A stretch of DNA of 64,000 nt from positions 303,501-367,500 of the forward strand of contig JAGFBZ010000176.1 of assembly GCA_018398805.1 (NCBI GenBank). The letters run 5' to 3'. This stretch comes from Hirundichthys speculiger. Taxonomy: Eukaryota > Chordata > Actinopteri > Beloniformes > Exocoetidae. Positions 34,050-44,730 of this stretch are shown here, piece after piece (the stretch's first letter is position 1; every line of letters begins with the position of its first letter). A program made the translations under genes and the position numbers. The notes under the pieces were generated by a model, which saw only the letters and a program-made list of their open reading frames with translations, searched no databases and had not been told where the DNA came from.

Positions 34050-35698
34050 TAGAGGTCTTCACGGGTCCACTTTCATGGATCCGCGAAACTTCGACCCGAA
34101 ACCGACCCGACCCGAGCTATTATCATAAGTCCGGGAGTCCGAATCCCAATGGACCCGCAATATTTGGACACAGAACCGACCCGACCTGAGTCTTTAGTCA
34201 CCGACTACGAACCGAACCGAGTTACTTGAACAGAACCGAGACAATCCAGCCCATAGTTGCTCACGTTAAAGTTGTCTAGCGTTGAATAAAACTTGATTTT
34301 CTTACCTAAAGTTGTCTTCTTCTACCGGTTCAGTTGCTACATAGGCTACGTGATGTTAACAACAATAAATCCACGTCGTTATTTTCTTTGTGGATACAGA
34401 TGCTATTGGTAGCATCTGCTAACGCTAATAGCCTACACCGGTCAGGACGTGTCGTAAATATGTTCTCTCATCCAGTGTTGTCATGTTGGTGATCCGTTGT
34501 GCTTTACAGCTGCCGGGCAAACCGCTAATAACACGCTAATAACACGCTACGGCAACACGGTTGTTTCATGACGAACACGCCACGTTAATGAATAATTAAT
34601 TAAACTGCCCCGAGTTCCTGACATTAGCTGCCACTGCCTAATACTTTACCTCTCTGGAGTAAAACGTGGACCCAGCCTGTCAGAGAGCACCGACCGGACC
34701 CGAGACTAACTGTACCGATTCTGACCCGAACCCGGAGTCACGTCTTTTGAATGGACCCGAGACTAAGGGCCAATTCCAATTCCTCTCTTAACCCTCAATC
34801 TCAACCCTCGCCCTTAACCCTCAATTTCTGGCCCTCAATCTTAACCCTCGAAAGTAAGTGTAAGGGCTATCTTGTGGCTTAGAAATGGGACGCCCCTCGA
34901 GTGCAGTTACGTCATCAGACTGAAATGTATCAGAGTCGTGTTGTCTCTGTATTTCCTGAAATGACTCAGGGATAACATTGAAAAGAGCGCTGTATATTCT
35001 CTAAATAATATTAGCAAATAACACAATAGAGGAAACATTATTCAGTCCTCCGTCGCTACACAACAAGGTATACAAGTAACATGAAGCCGCCTGGGACCGC
35101 CGACGGGACCCGGACCGCTGACGGGACCGGGACCGCCACGGACGGCGGACCGGTCCCGTCGGCGGTCCGGGTCGGCTTCACGTTACTTTGTTGTGTAGCG
35201 ACGGAGGACTGAATAATGTACCGGGACCACCGACGAGTACAACGTGAAGCCGACGGGACCGCCGGTCCGGCAGCAAACATCGTAAAGTAAAAAAATAAAT
35301 GTTACGCAACAACGATGTTAATCCATGAAAAAGTCTCCAAACAACACAATAAAAATGGTTTCGTAACATTTATATCTTTAAGATATACGAAGATACTTAC
35401 GTTTGTAGCTAGCTTCTGGATAGCCCTTACTTCCAAGGGTGGTGTCGGAAAATCTCAATTTTGAGGGCGATACAGCCCTCAAACTCGTCCCTCAACTTGA
35501 TGTCCCTTAGAATTGGGACACCACTTGCCCTTAGCGGGAACACGCATTTTTGAGATTGAGGGTTAAGGGAGGAATTGGAATTCACCCTAACTGTACCGAT
35601 TCCGACCCGAACCCGGAGTCACGTGTTTAGAATGGACCCGAGACCCGATTCGGGTCGGGTCGGAACCTCGGGTTTTCGGGTTGTTCCGAAGACCTCTA
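34050..35698. mobile_element. Non-autonomous hAT, family I copy 1
   Basis: The left end is TAGAGGTCTTCACGGGTCC and the right end, inverted, is TAGAGGTCTTCGGAACAACC. Both ends are rich in GACCCGA motifs. No clean 8-bp duplication is visible. A Harbinger-like element is nested at 34767-35587. No coding sequence. Confidence 0.82.
34767..35587. mobile_element. PIF/Harbinger-like element with GC-rich palindrome, copy 1
   Basis: The ends are GGGCCAATTCCAATTCC and, inverted, GGGTGAATTCCAATTCC, with TAA on both sides. Subterminal CCCTTAACCCTCAATCTC is also inverted. The centre has GGGACCGG-type inverted repeats; the right arm is shorter than in the duplicate (42804-43637). No ORF is recognised. Confidence 0.88.
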
Positions 35699-36450
35699 CT
35701 TTGGAAGTTTAAGCAACGGCAGAAGAGACAACGAGAGTCTGAGGACAGTGATGTAAAAGCCTGTAGAGTTGACCGTCTGAGCTCAACATGGCTACAGTTC
35801 CTCTCCACCATTTTATAAGTCGTACTTCCGTCTCGTGTCCCTTTGAAAACCCATCCATTTCACTGACGTACACGGAACAGTTACACTTTGTCGCTACGCC
35901 CGTTGAGCTTCGACTGCTCCGACGAGCACCGGAGCAGCCAGGCATCCATCCAGACGCTGAAGGCTGAAGGAACGCAGCGAAGCCTCGTTGCTCGTACGTC
36001 TACGGATGTTTCTGGACTGGAAACGGCGAACGGTGGGAGAAGACATCAGTCAGCGACGCACATCCCTGCTAACTCGCGGGCGTTCACGTCTAATCCAGCG
36101 ATGCGGAACCTTTTAATCGGGCCGTGTGGAGGCGTTGATGTGATTACTTGTGGTTCAGAAACTGTGAAACGGTCCCCACAGTTTTTCCTTCCCTTCCTCA
36201 AACGCAGCCTCATTACAGTCGATGGCAGCTGGGGGGGTTTCCAGTTTCAGACAAGGAACTACATTATTGAAATCACGGCACCTAATTTCCTTGTGAGTAT
36301 TCCTGATAAGGTTTCCCTAACAGGCAACCGCAGAGGCTTGTTTTATAGATCTCTAAATCTGAGGTCATAAATCACGCCACCGAGGAAGATCAAACGCAGA
36401 ATCAGATAGTGTTGACCAGAGGACGAAAAGCCAACAGTATCTGCGTGACT
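35699..36450. other. Unclassified duplicated sequence, no gene seen
   Basis: The frame at 35888-36370 (160 codons) shows no domain, and in the duplicate at 43938-44174 it is interrupted, so it is not under coding constraint. Confidence 0.5.
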
Positions 36451-36690
36451 GCTATTAAAATTAAATTAAATTAAATGAAAAGTACTTAATTAATCCCAGA
36501 AGGGAAATTCAACATTGTAGTAAGGGTTTTTTTTTTTCCAACAATAAATAAATGACAACAATAATATTGAATTAATAATAGTAGGTTTTATGTCTTGTTG
36601 TAGAGGCTGATGGCTGCTGGCAGGAATGATCTTCTGGATCTTTCCGTCTTGCAACGGACCTGAAGAAGCCTCTCACTGAAGAGTCCTCCA
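36451..36690 (-). mobile_element. LINE 3' end (L2/CR1-like), copy 1
   Basis: On the minus strand: the ORF2 C-terminus, a short 3' UTR with GGGATTAATAAAGTACTT, then an ATTTA-type tail ending near 36451. The structure is typical of 5'-truncated fish L2/Rex-like LINEs. Upstream ORF2 is replaced by the array at 36683-38926. Confidence 0.85.
36588..36690 (-). pseudogene. LINE ORF2 C-terminal remnant, copy 1
   Basis: The minus-strand frame LHEDDGGLF continues SERLLQVRCKTERSRR and RSFLPAAISLYN, then KT and a stop (TAA at 36588-36590). The RRSFLPAAI-LYN ending is what I know from L2-type LINE ORF2 proteins. The HEDDGGLF codons are the same bases as one 34-bp repeat unit, so the minisatellite appears to have grown from this point of the ORF. 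The matching reverse-transcriptase part is missing in this copy. Confidence 0.82.
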
Positions 36691-38926
36691 TCATCTTCAT
36701 GGAGAGGGAGTGAAGACTCCATCTTCATCTTCATGGAGAGGGAGTGAAGACTCCTCCATCATCTTCATGGAGAGGGTGTGAAGAGTTCTCCATCGTCTTC
36801 ATGGAGAGGGTGTGAAGAGTCCTCCATCATCTTCATGGAGAGGGAGTGAAGAGTCCTCCATCATCTTCATGGAGAGGGTGTGAAGAGTCCTCCATCGTCT
36901 TCATGGAGAGGGTGTGAAGAGTCCTCCGGAGAGGAGTGAAGATCCTCCATCGTCTTCATGGAGAGGGAGTGAAGACTCCTCCCCATCATCTTCATGGAGA
37001 GGGTGTGAAGAGTTTCCATCATCTTCATGGAGAGATGAAGAGTCCTCCATCCTCTTCATGGAGAGGGAGTGAAGAGTCCTCCATCTTCTTAATGGAGAGG
37101 GAAGGTCCTCCATCATCTTGAAGAGCCTCCATCATCTTCATGAAGAGGGAGGAAGAGTCCTCCATATCTTCATGGAGAGAAGATCCTCCATCATCTTCAT
37201 GGAGAGGAGAGTCCTCCATCATCTTCATGGAGAGGGAGTGAAGAGTCCTCCATCATCTTCATGGAGAGGGTGTGAAGAGTCCTCCATCATCTTCATGGAG
37301 AGGGAGTGAAGAGTCCTCCATCATCTTCATGGAGAGGGTGAAGAGTCCTCCATCATCTTCATGGAAGAGGGAGTGAAGAGTCCTCCATCATCTTCATGGA
37401 GAGAGAGAGAGTCCTCCATCATCTTCATGGAGAGGGAGTGAAGAGTCCCTCATCATCTTCATCTTCATGGAGAGGGAGTGAAGAGTCCTCCATCATCTTC
37501 ATGGAGAGGGTGTGAAGAGTGGAGAGATGAAGAGTCCTCCATCATCTTCATGGAGAGGGAGTGAAGAGTCCTCCATCATCTTCATGGAGAGGGAGTGAAG
37601 AGTCCTCCATCATCTTCATGGAGAGAAAGAGTCCCCATCATCTTCATGGAGAGGGAGTGAAGAGTCCTCCATCATCATCATGGAGAGGAGTGAAGAGAGT
37701 CCTCCATCATCTTCATGGAGAGGGTGTGAAGAGTCCTCCATCATCTTCATGGAGAGGGAGTGAAGAGTCCTCCATCATCTTCATGGAAGGGTGTGAAAGT
37801 CCTCCATCATCTTCATGGAGAGGGAGTGAAGAGTCCTCCATCATCTTCATGGAGAGGGTGTGAAGAGTCCTCCATGGATCATCTTCATGGAGAGAGTGTG
37901 AAGAGTCCTCCATCATCTTCATGGAGAGGAGTGAAGAGTCCTCCATCATCTTCATGGAGAGGGTGTGAAGAGTCCTCCATCATCTTCATGGAGAGATGAA
38001 GAGTCCTCCATCATGGAGAAGGGTGTGAAAGAGTCCTCCATCATCTTCATGGAGAGGGAGATGTGAAGAGCTCCATCATCTTTCATGGGAGAGGAGAGAT
38101 GAAGAGTCCTCCATCATCTTCATGGAGAGGGAGTGAAGAGTCCTCCATCATCTTCATGGAGAGGGTGTGAAGAGTCCCCATCATCTTCATGGAGAGGGTG
38201 GAGAGGGTGAAGAGTCCTCCATCATCTTCATGGAGAGGGTGTGAGAGCCTCCATCATCTTCATGGAGAGATGAAGAGTCCTCCATCATCTTCCTCCATCA
38301 GGAGAGGGAGTGAAGAGTCCTCCATCATCTTCATGGAGAGAGTGAAGAGTCCTCCATCATCTTCATGGAGAGGGTGTGAAGAGTCCTCCATCTTCTGGAC
38401 ATGGAGAGAGTGTGAAGAGTCCTCCATCATATTCATGGAGAGGGTGTGAAGAGTCTCCATCATCTTCATGGAGAGGGTGTGAAGAGTCCTCCATCATTCT
38501 ACATGGAGAGAGAGGAGTGAAGAGTCCTCCATCATCTTCATGGAGAGAGGGTGTGAAGAGTCCTCCATCATCTTCATGGAGAGGGAGTGAAGAGTCCTCC
38601 ATCATCTTCATGGAGAGGGAGGAGATGAAGGAGAGGGATCTCCTCCATGAGCATCCTTCATGGAGAGGGAGGTGAAGAGTCCTCCATCATCTCATGGAGA
38701 TGTCCTCATCTTCATGGAGAGGGAGTGGAAGAGTCCTCCATCATCTTCATGGAGAGGGTGAAGAGTCCTCCATCATCTTCATGGAGAGGGAGTGAAGAGT
38801 CCTCCATCATCTTCATGGAGAGGAGTGAAGAGTCCTCCATCATCTCAATGGAGAGGGAGAGTGAAGAGTCCTCCATCATCTTCATGGAGAGGGAGTGAAG
38901 AGTCCTCCATCATCTTCATGGAGAGG
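36683..38926. repeat. 34-bp minisatellite inside LINE, copy 1 (irregular)
   Basis: Roughly 65 units of GAGTCCTCCATCATCTTCA plus TGGAGAGGGAGTGAA, with GGTGTGAA alternating with GGAGTGAA. Many units are shortened or have small indels, far more than in the second array. It ends abruptly at an N. The frames reading SSWRGSEESSIIFMER are repeat artefacts. Confidence 0.97.
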
Positions 38927-38927
38927 N
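38927..38927. other. Single ambiguous base (N) at duplication junction
   Basis: The only N in the window lies exactly between the first 34-bp array and the start of the second duplicate. This points to an assembly join or an unresolved base in a hard repeat. Confidence 0.95.
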
Positions 38928-39377
38928 TGTTCAAGACGAATTTGGAGACAACCTTTCCACGCGGCGCGACGGCTGAGACGGCTGAGACGACTGAGACGAC
39001 TCATCCCGGCGCAGGAAAATAAACGAAAGGCGGGCCCGCGAGGGAAACGCCCTCCCCGGTCTGTAACAAAAACACACGCAACCAGATGTTGCGAACTGTC
39101 ACAACGCGAGCAGATGTTCCCCGTGACGTGACTTCACTTTGACTTGAAAGAGCAGCGCCGTCTCAAGTTAAATAAAGACGCATGTCCAGCAGGGAACAGC
39201 TGCTGTGGATGTTAAAATGTCAGTTTCACTTCTGTCTGCAGGAACGAATGATCGTCGAGCTCTCGTGGTCTCCGGTCGGTACTACGAAGGAACTTTGAAC
39301 ATCTCTCACGACATCCGCATGTTGCGTCATGGACTCTTTAAAACAGCACTTCCTGTACGACGATTAGGGGTAGGAAT

Positions 39378-40300
39378 CTAGAACCGGTTCCTGTAGAGAA
39401 CTGGTTCCTGTAGAGAACTGGTTCCTGTAGAGAACCGGTTCCTGTAGAGAACAGGTTCCTGTAGAGAACCTGTTCCTGTAGAGAACCGGTTCCTGTAGAG
39501 AACCAGTTCCTGTAGAGAACAGGTTCCTGTAGAGAACCAGTTCCCTGTAGAGAACCGGTTCCTGTAGAGAACCGGTTCCTGTAGAGAACCGTTCCTGTAG
39601 GACCTGTAGAGAACGGTTCCTGTAGAGAACCGGTTCTCTAGAGAACCGGTTTCCTGTAGAGAACCGGTTCCTGTAGAGAAAACCGGTTTCCTGTAGAGAA
39701 CAGGTTCTGTAGAGAACAGAGAACCGGTTCTGTAGAGAACCGGTTCCTGTAGAGAACGGTTCCTGTAGAGAACCGGTTTCTGTAGAGAACCGGTTCCTGT
39801 AGAGAACCGGTTCCTGTAGAGAACAGGTTCCTGTAGAGAACAGGTTCCTGTAGAGAACCGGTTTCTGTAGAGAACCGGTTCCTGTAGAGAACCGGTTCCT
39901 GTAGAGAACAGGTTCCTGTAGAGAACCGGTTTCTGTAGAGAACCGGTTCCTGTAGAGAAACCGTAGAGAACCGTTCCTGTAGAGAACCGGTTTCGAGAAC
40001 CGGTTGTAGAGAACAGATTCCTGTAGAGAACGGTTTTCTGTAGAGAACCGGTTCCTGTAGAAACCGGTTAGAGAACACCTGTAGAGAACAGTTCCTGTAG
40101 AGAACTGGTTTCTGTAGAGAACCGGTTCCTGTAGAGACCGGTTCCTGCAGAGAACCGGTTCCTGCAGAGAACCGGTTTCCTGTAGAGAACCGTTCCTGCA
40201 GAGAACCGTAGAGAACCGGTTCCTGTAGAGACCGGTTCCTGTAGAGAACCGGTTCCTGTAGAGAACCAGTTCCTGTAGAGAACCAGTTCCGTGTGTTTCA
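39378..40300. repeat. 17-bp AACCGGTT minisatellite, long irregular form
   Basis: More than fifty units of GAGAACCGGTTCCTGTA with many one- to several-base indels and partial units, unlike the regular arrays at 31966-32094 and 56936-57655. Confidence 0.96.
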
Positions 40301-40464
40301 ATTCCATAGAATCGTTTACCAGTTTATCCAGCGATTCTCTTATCGATTCCAACCACCACGAATCTCACCTAATTTACGCCAGTTACGCGCAGTCAATTCC
40401 AGAAAACACTTACGTGATTAAGTTATGTCGGTTTAGCACGTTAGCATTGCAGTTGTAAACAACA

Positions 40465-40651
40465 ATGGCGCCCACCAGGTTCAAACGCTCCAAAGTTTGG
40501 CTTCACGTCACCAAAGAAAGATGGCAACAAGGCAACTAGCAGTCATTGTAAAGTGGAGATAACAGCGTCGGGAGGGAACACGGCTAACACGCAGAAACAT
40601 TTGAACACACAACATGCTAACGAGTGTCGTGTTTTTGACACTTCGGACTGA
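40465..40651 (+). pseudogene. BED zinc finger remnant of hAT family H, copy 2
   Basis: As at 32296-32482: MAPTRFKRSKVWLHVTKERW, a frameshift, then NKATSSHCKVEITASGGNT and the QKHLNTQH His pair, ending at TGA 40649-40651. The few differences from copy 1 (for example His-Val for His-Phe) are scattered, suggesting no coding constraint since duplication. Confidence 0.76.
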
Positions 40652-41316
40652 TGGATCTCAACCCAGCAGCAGTAGCCAAGCTAAGATCACCTCTGGTAAC
40701 TCTGGTTAGTAGCTATCCCGCCTCCTATGTGCTTCTTTGTAAAACACGCTATAACATTAGCGCTATGCTATTAACGCGAATGCCTTCTGCATTACATTTA
40801 GAAGATGACCGTGACGAGAGAGAGAGTCTGGCTGGTTCAGAGGCTGGAAGACATGATTATTTTACTGCTAAAGAATTGTTAATTCTTCATAGTATTTGCA
40901 GATTTGTACTATGCACTGTTCCGTTGTATTTGATAGTATTTATCTTTCTTTATTATTATTATTTTTGAGTGCTTAGTGAGCTCATTTATCCTTTTAAAAA
41001 AAGGACATTTTTTTTCATTTCTATTAGTAAAAATCTGTTAGTAAAATGTTCCACATTCTTGTGTATTTGCACAGTTACATATTACAACAGTTTACACGTT
41101 ATCCAGGCTTTGGGCCTCTTTTGATCTCGCTGTTGAGTTTGTAAGGTCGTGACTTCTAAGTAAAAAAAATGATGGTAATAAAACTGTTAGTTTTCCTTTT
41201 TCCCCAAATTAGAATCGATAAGAGAATCGATAAGAGAATCGATAAGAGAATCGAATCGTTAAACAGTATCGATAATGGAATCGGAATCGGAAAAATCGGA
41301 TTAATTCCCATCCCTA

Positions 41317-42089
41317 ATGACGATGCACTGGAGATCCCCTCCTCGTTCCGCCTCCACCCTCCAGCTGTGCATTCACAGCGATGTGTGCTTCCACAAACCA
41401 TTATTACAGCATTCTGCAACCTGAAGAAGATCGCTTTCCTCTACTTCAGTGTCGTACCTGAATGCGTTCATTGAATGAAAGTTCACGGACTAGTTTGTAT
41501 TTTGTGTGAATGTGAACTGAGCGCGCTCTCTTCCTCCTTCACCAGCGGGGGGCGTGAACGAGTTCATTTGGGCAGTTGTGAACGACGCTCTTTCAAAGTT
41601 CACGCACGGTCAAAACCGTTCCAGGTTTCCAGCGAACCACATTTAAAATCCACCACAAACGAGCCTGATATGTATCTGAGGAAACCAATCAAACATGGCA
41701 ACACGGCTGTCGCTGCTGTCATGCTAACTGGCAACACGCTGTCGCTGCTGTCACGCTAACATGGCAACACGGCTGTCGCTGCTGTCACGCTAACATGGCA
41801 ACACGGCTGTCGCTGGTGCCACGCTAACATGGCGACACGGCTGTCGCTGCTGTCACGCTAACATGGCAACACGGCTGTCGCTGCTGTCACGCTAACATGG
41901 CAACACGGCTGTCGCTGCTGTCACGCTAACAATTGTGTCATTAAATGTTGAAAACAAGCAGGAAGATGTTAATATGTTATTGGTAGCAACTGCTAACGCT
42001 AATAGCCTACACCGGTCAGGACGTGTCGTGAATATTTACCTGACAGGTGGGGAAGACGAGGAGTCCACGTCAACGAAACCTCCAAGAAC
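41317..42089. other. Unclassified duplicated sequence with 34-bp satellite
   Basis: Counterpart of 33127-34049. The frames at 41475-41759 and 41935-42168 cross the satellite or the hAT end and are not supported as genes. Confidence 0.5.
41692..41932. repeat. 34-bp satellite with CAACACGGCTGTCGCTGCTG core, copy 2
   Basis: About seven units; otherwise as at 33540-33888. Confidence 0.96.
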
Positions 42090-42803
42090 TAGAGGTCTTC
42101 ACGGGTCCACTTTCATGGATCCGCGAAAATTGGACCCGAAACCGACCCGACCCGAGCTATTATCATAAGTCCGGGAGTCTGAACCCCAATGGACCCGCAA
42201 TATTTGGACACAGAACCGACCCGACCCGAGTCTTTAGTCACCGACCACGAACCGAACCGAGTTACTTGAATAAACCGAGACAATCCAGCCCATAGTTGCT
42301 CAAGTTAAAGTTGTCTAACGTTGAATAAAACGTGATTTTCTTACCTAAAGTTGTCTTCTTCTACCGGTTCAGTTGCTACATAGGCTACGTGATGGAAACA
42401 ACAATAAATCCACGTCGTTGTTTTCTTTGTGGATACAGATGCTATTGGTAGCAACTGCTAACGCTAATAGCCTACACCGGTCAGGACGTGTCGTGAATAT
42501 GTTCTCTCATCCAGCGTTGTCACGTTGATGATCCGTTGTGCTTTACAGCTGCCGGGCAAACCGCTAATAACACGCTAATAACACGCTACGGCAACACGGT
42601 TGTTTCATGACAAAAACGCCACGTTAATGAATAATTAATTAAACTGCCCCGAGTCCTGACATTAGCTGCTACCGCCAATATCTTTACCTCTCTGGATTAA
42701 ACGTGGACCCAGCCTGTCAGAGAGCACCGACCGGACCCGAGACTAACTGTACCGATTCAGACCAGAACCCAGAGTCATGTCTTTAGAATGGACCCGAGAC
42801 TAA

Positions 42804-43637
42804 GGGCCAATTCCAATTCCTCCCTTAACTCTCAATCTCAACCCTCGCCCTTAACCCTCAATTTTTGGCCCTCAATCTTAATCTTAACCTCAATCTTATC
42901 TTGTGACTTAGAAATGTGACGCCCCTCGAGTGCAGTTACGTCATCAGACTGAAATGTATCAGAGCCGTGTTGTCTCTGTATTTCCTGAAATGACTCAGGG
43001 ATAACATTGAAAAGAGCGCTGTATATTCTCTAAATAATATTAGCAAATAACACAATAGAGGATACATTATTCAGTCCTCCCTCGCTACACAACAAGGTAT
43101 ACAAGTAACGTGAAGCCGCCTGGGACCGCTGACGGGACCCGGACCGCTGACGGGACCGGGACCGCCACGGTCGGCGGACCGGTCCCGTCGGCGGTCCGGG
43201 TCGGCTTCACGTTACTTGTATACCTTGTTGTGTAGCGACGGAGGACTGAATAATGTATCCTCTATTGTGTTATTTGCTAATATTATTTAGAGAATATACA
43301 GCGCTCTTTTCAATGTTATCCGGTCCGGCAGCAAACATCGTAAAGTAAAAAAATAAATGTTACGCAACAACGATGTTAATCCATGAAAAAAGTCTCAAAC
43401 AAACACAATAAAATGGTTTCGTAACATTTATATCTTTAAGATATACGAAGATACTTACGTTTGTAGCTAGCTTCTGGATAGCCCTTACTTCCAAGGGTGG
43501 TGTCGGATACAGCCCTCAAACTCGTCCCTCAACTTGATGTCCCTTAGAATCGGGACACCACTTGCCCTTAGCGGGAACGCACATTTTTGAGATTGAGGGT
43601 TGAGATTGAGGGTTAAGGGAGGAATTGGAATTCACCC
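42804..43637. mobile_element. PIF/Harbinger-like element with long palindrome, copy 2
   Basis: TAA lies on both sides and the ends match copy 1. Its centre is a palindrome with arms of about 150 bp (see 43000-43320). Confidence 0.88.
43000..43320. repeat. About 320-bp near-perfect palindrome
   Basis: The left arm starts GATAACATTGAAAAGAGCGC and the right arm ends in its inverse. GTATACAAGTAACGTGAAGC and its inverse lie inside. The centre is GC-rich (GGTCGGCGGACCGG region). In copy 1 the right arm stops at GACTGAATAATGTA. Confidence 0.93.
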
Positions 43638-43748
43638 TAACTGTACCGATTCCGACCCGAACCCGGAGTCACGTCTTTTGAATGGACCCGGGACCCGATT
43701 CGGGTCGGGTCGGAACCTCGGGTTGTTGGGTGGTTCCGAAGACCTCTA

Positions 43749-44508
43749 CTTTGGAAGTTTAAGCAACGGCAGAAGAGACAACGAGAGTCTGAGGACAGCG
43801 TTGTAAAAGCCCGTAGAGTTGACCGTCTGAGCTCAAGATGGCTACAGTTCCTCTCCACCATTTTATAAGTCGTACTTCCGTCTCGTGTCCATTTGAAAAC
43901 CCATCCATTTCACTGACGTACACGGAACAGTTACACTTTGTCGCTACGCCCGTTGAGCTTCGACTGCTCCACCGAGCACCGGAGCAGCCAGGCATCCATC
44001 CAGACGCTGAAGGCTGAAGGAACGCAGCGAAGCCTCGTTGATCGTACGTCTACGGATGTTTCTGGACTGGAAACGGCGAACGGTGCGAGAAGACATCAGT
44101 CAGCGACACACATCCCCGCTAACTCGGTACGACGCGGGCGTTCACGTCTAATCCAGCGATGCGGAACCTTTTAATCAGGCCGTGTGGAGGCGTTGATGTG
44201 ATTACGTGTGGTTCAGAAACTGTGAAACGGTCCCCACAGTTTTTCCTTCCCTTCCTCAAACGCAGCCTCGTTACAGTCGATGGCAGCTGGGGGGGGTTTC
44301 CAGTTTCAGACAAGGAACAACATTATTGAAATCACGGCACCTAATTTCCTTGTGAGTATTCCTGATAAGGTTTCCCTGACAGGCAACCGCAGAGGCTTGT
44401 TTTATAGATCTCTAAATCTGAGGTCATAAATCACACCACCGAGGAAGATCAAACGCAGAATCAGATAGTGTTGACCAGAGGGCGAAAAGCCAACAGTATC
44501 TAAGCGAC
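43749..44508. other. Unclassified duplicated sequence, no gene seen
   Basis: Counterpart of 35699-36450; no motif recognised. Confidence 0.5.
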
Positions 44509-44730
44509 TGCTATGAAATGAAATTAAAAATACTTTATTAATCCCAGAAGGGAAATTCAACATTGTAGAAAGGGTTTTTTTTTTCCAACAATAAATAAAT
44601 GACAACAATAATATTGAATTAATAATAGTAGGTTTTATGTCTAGTTGTGGAGGCTGATGGCTGCTGGCAGGAATGATCTTCTGGATCTTTCCGTCTTGCA
44701 ACGGACCTGAAGAAGCCTCTCACTGAAGAC
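44509..44730 (-). mobile_element. LINE 3' end (L2/CR1-like), copy 2, with ORF2 C-terminus
   Basis: On the minus strand SERLLQVRCKTERSRR, RSFLPAAISLHN and a stop (TAG at 44641-44643), then a 3' UTR with GGGATTAATAAAGTATTT and a short A/T-rich tail. Here, unlike copy 1, the upstream reverse transcriptase is present beyond the array (from 47298). Confidence 0.85.

Larger units (their letters stand above)
31531..38926. repeat. Large direct duplication, copy 1
   Basis: The sequence from 31531 (TGTTCAAGACGAATTTGG) to the 34-bp array at 36683 is repeated from 38928 in the same order and orientation, with a few percent differences and changes in tandem-array length. It includes a BED-remnant hAT, a 34-bp satellite, a hAT with nested Harbinger-like element, and a LINE 3' end. 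The copy ends inside the array at the N. Confidence 0.95.
39365..41316 (+). mobile_element. Non-autonomous hAT, family H copy 2
   Basis: The duplicated form of 31949-33126 with the same flanks (ACGACGAT, ATGACGAT). The left end has changed to TAGGGGTAGGAATC. It is lengthened by the expanded 17-bp array. Confidence 0.92.
42090..43748. mobile_element. Non-autonomous hAT, family I copy 2
   Basis: Duplicate of 34050-35698 with the same ends and the same nested Harbinger-like element. Confidence 0.82.

Noticed and set aside
35888..36370. 160-codon frame
   Set aside because: No known domain, and the duplicated counterpart at 43938-44174 is interrupted, so there is no coding constraint.
36900..39022. 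Many Ser/Glu-rich frames on both strands (SSWRGSEESSIIFMER type)
   Set aside because: All are readings of the 34-bp minisatellite.
31531..44725. Long direct repeats as LTRs of a retrotransposon
   Set aside because: The repeats exceed 5 kb, contain several complete transposons with their own target duplications, lack TG...CA ends, and no gag/pol lies between them.
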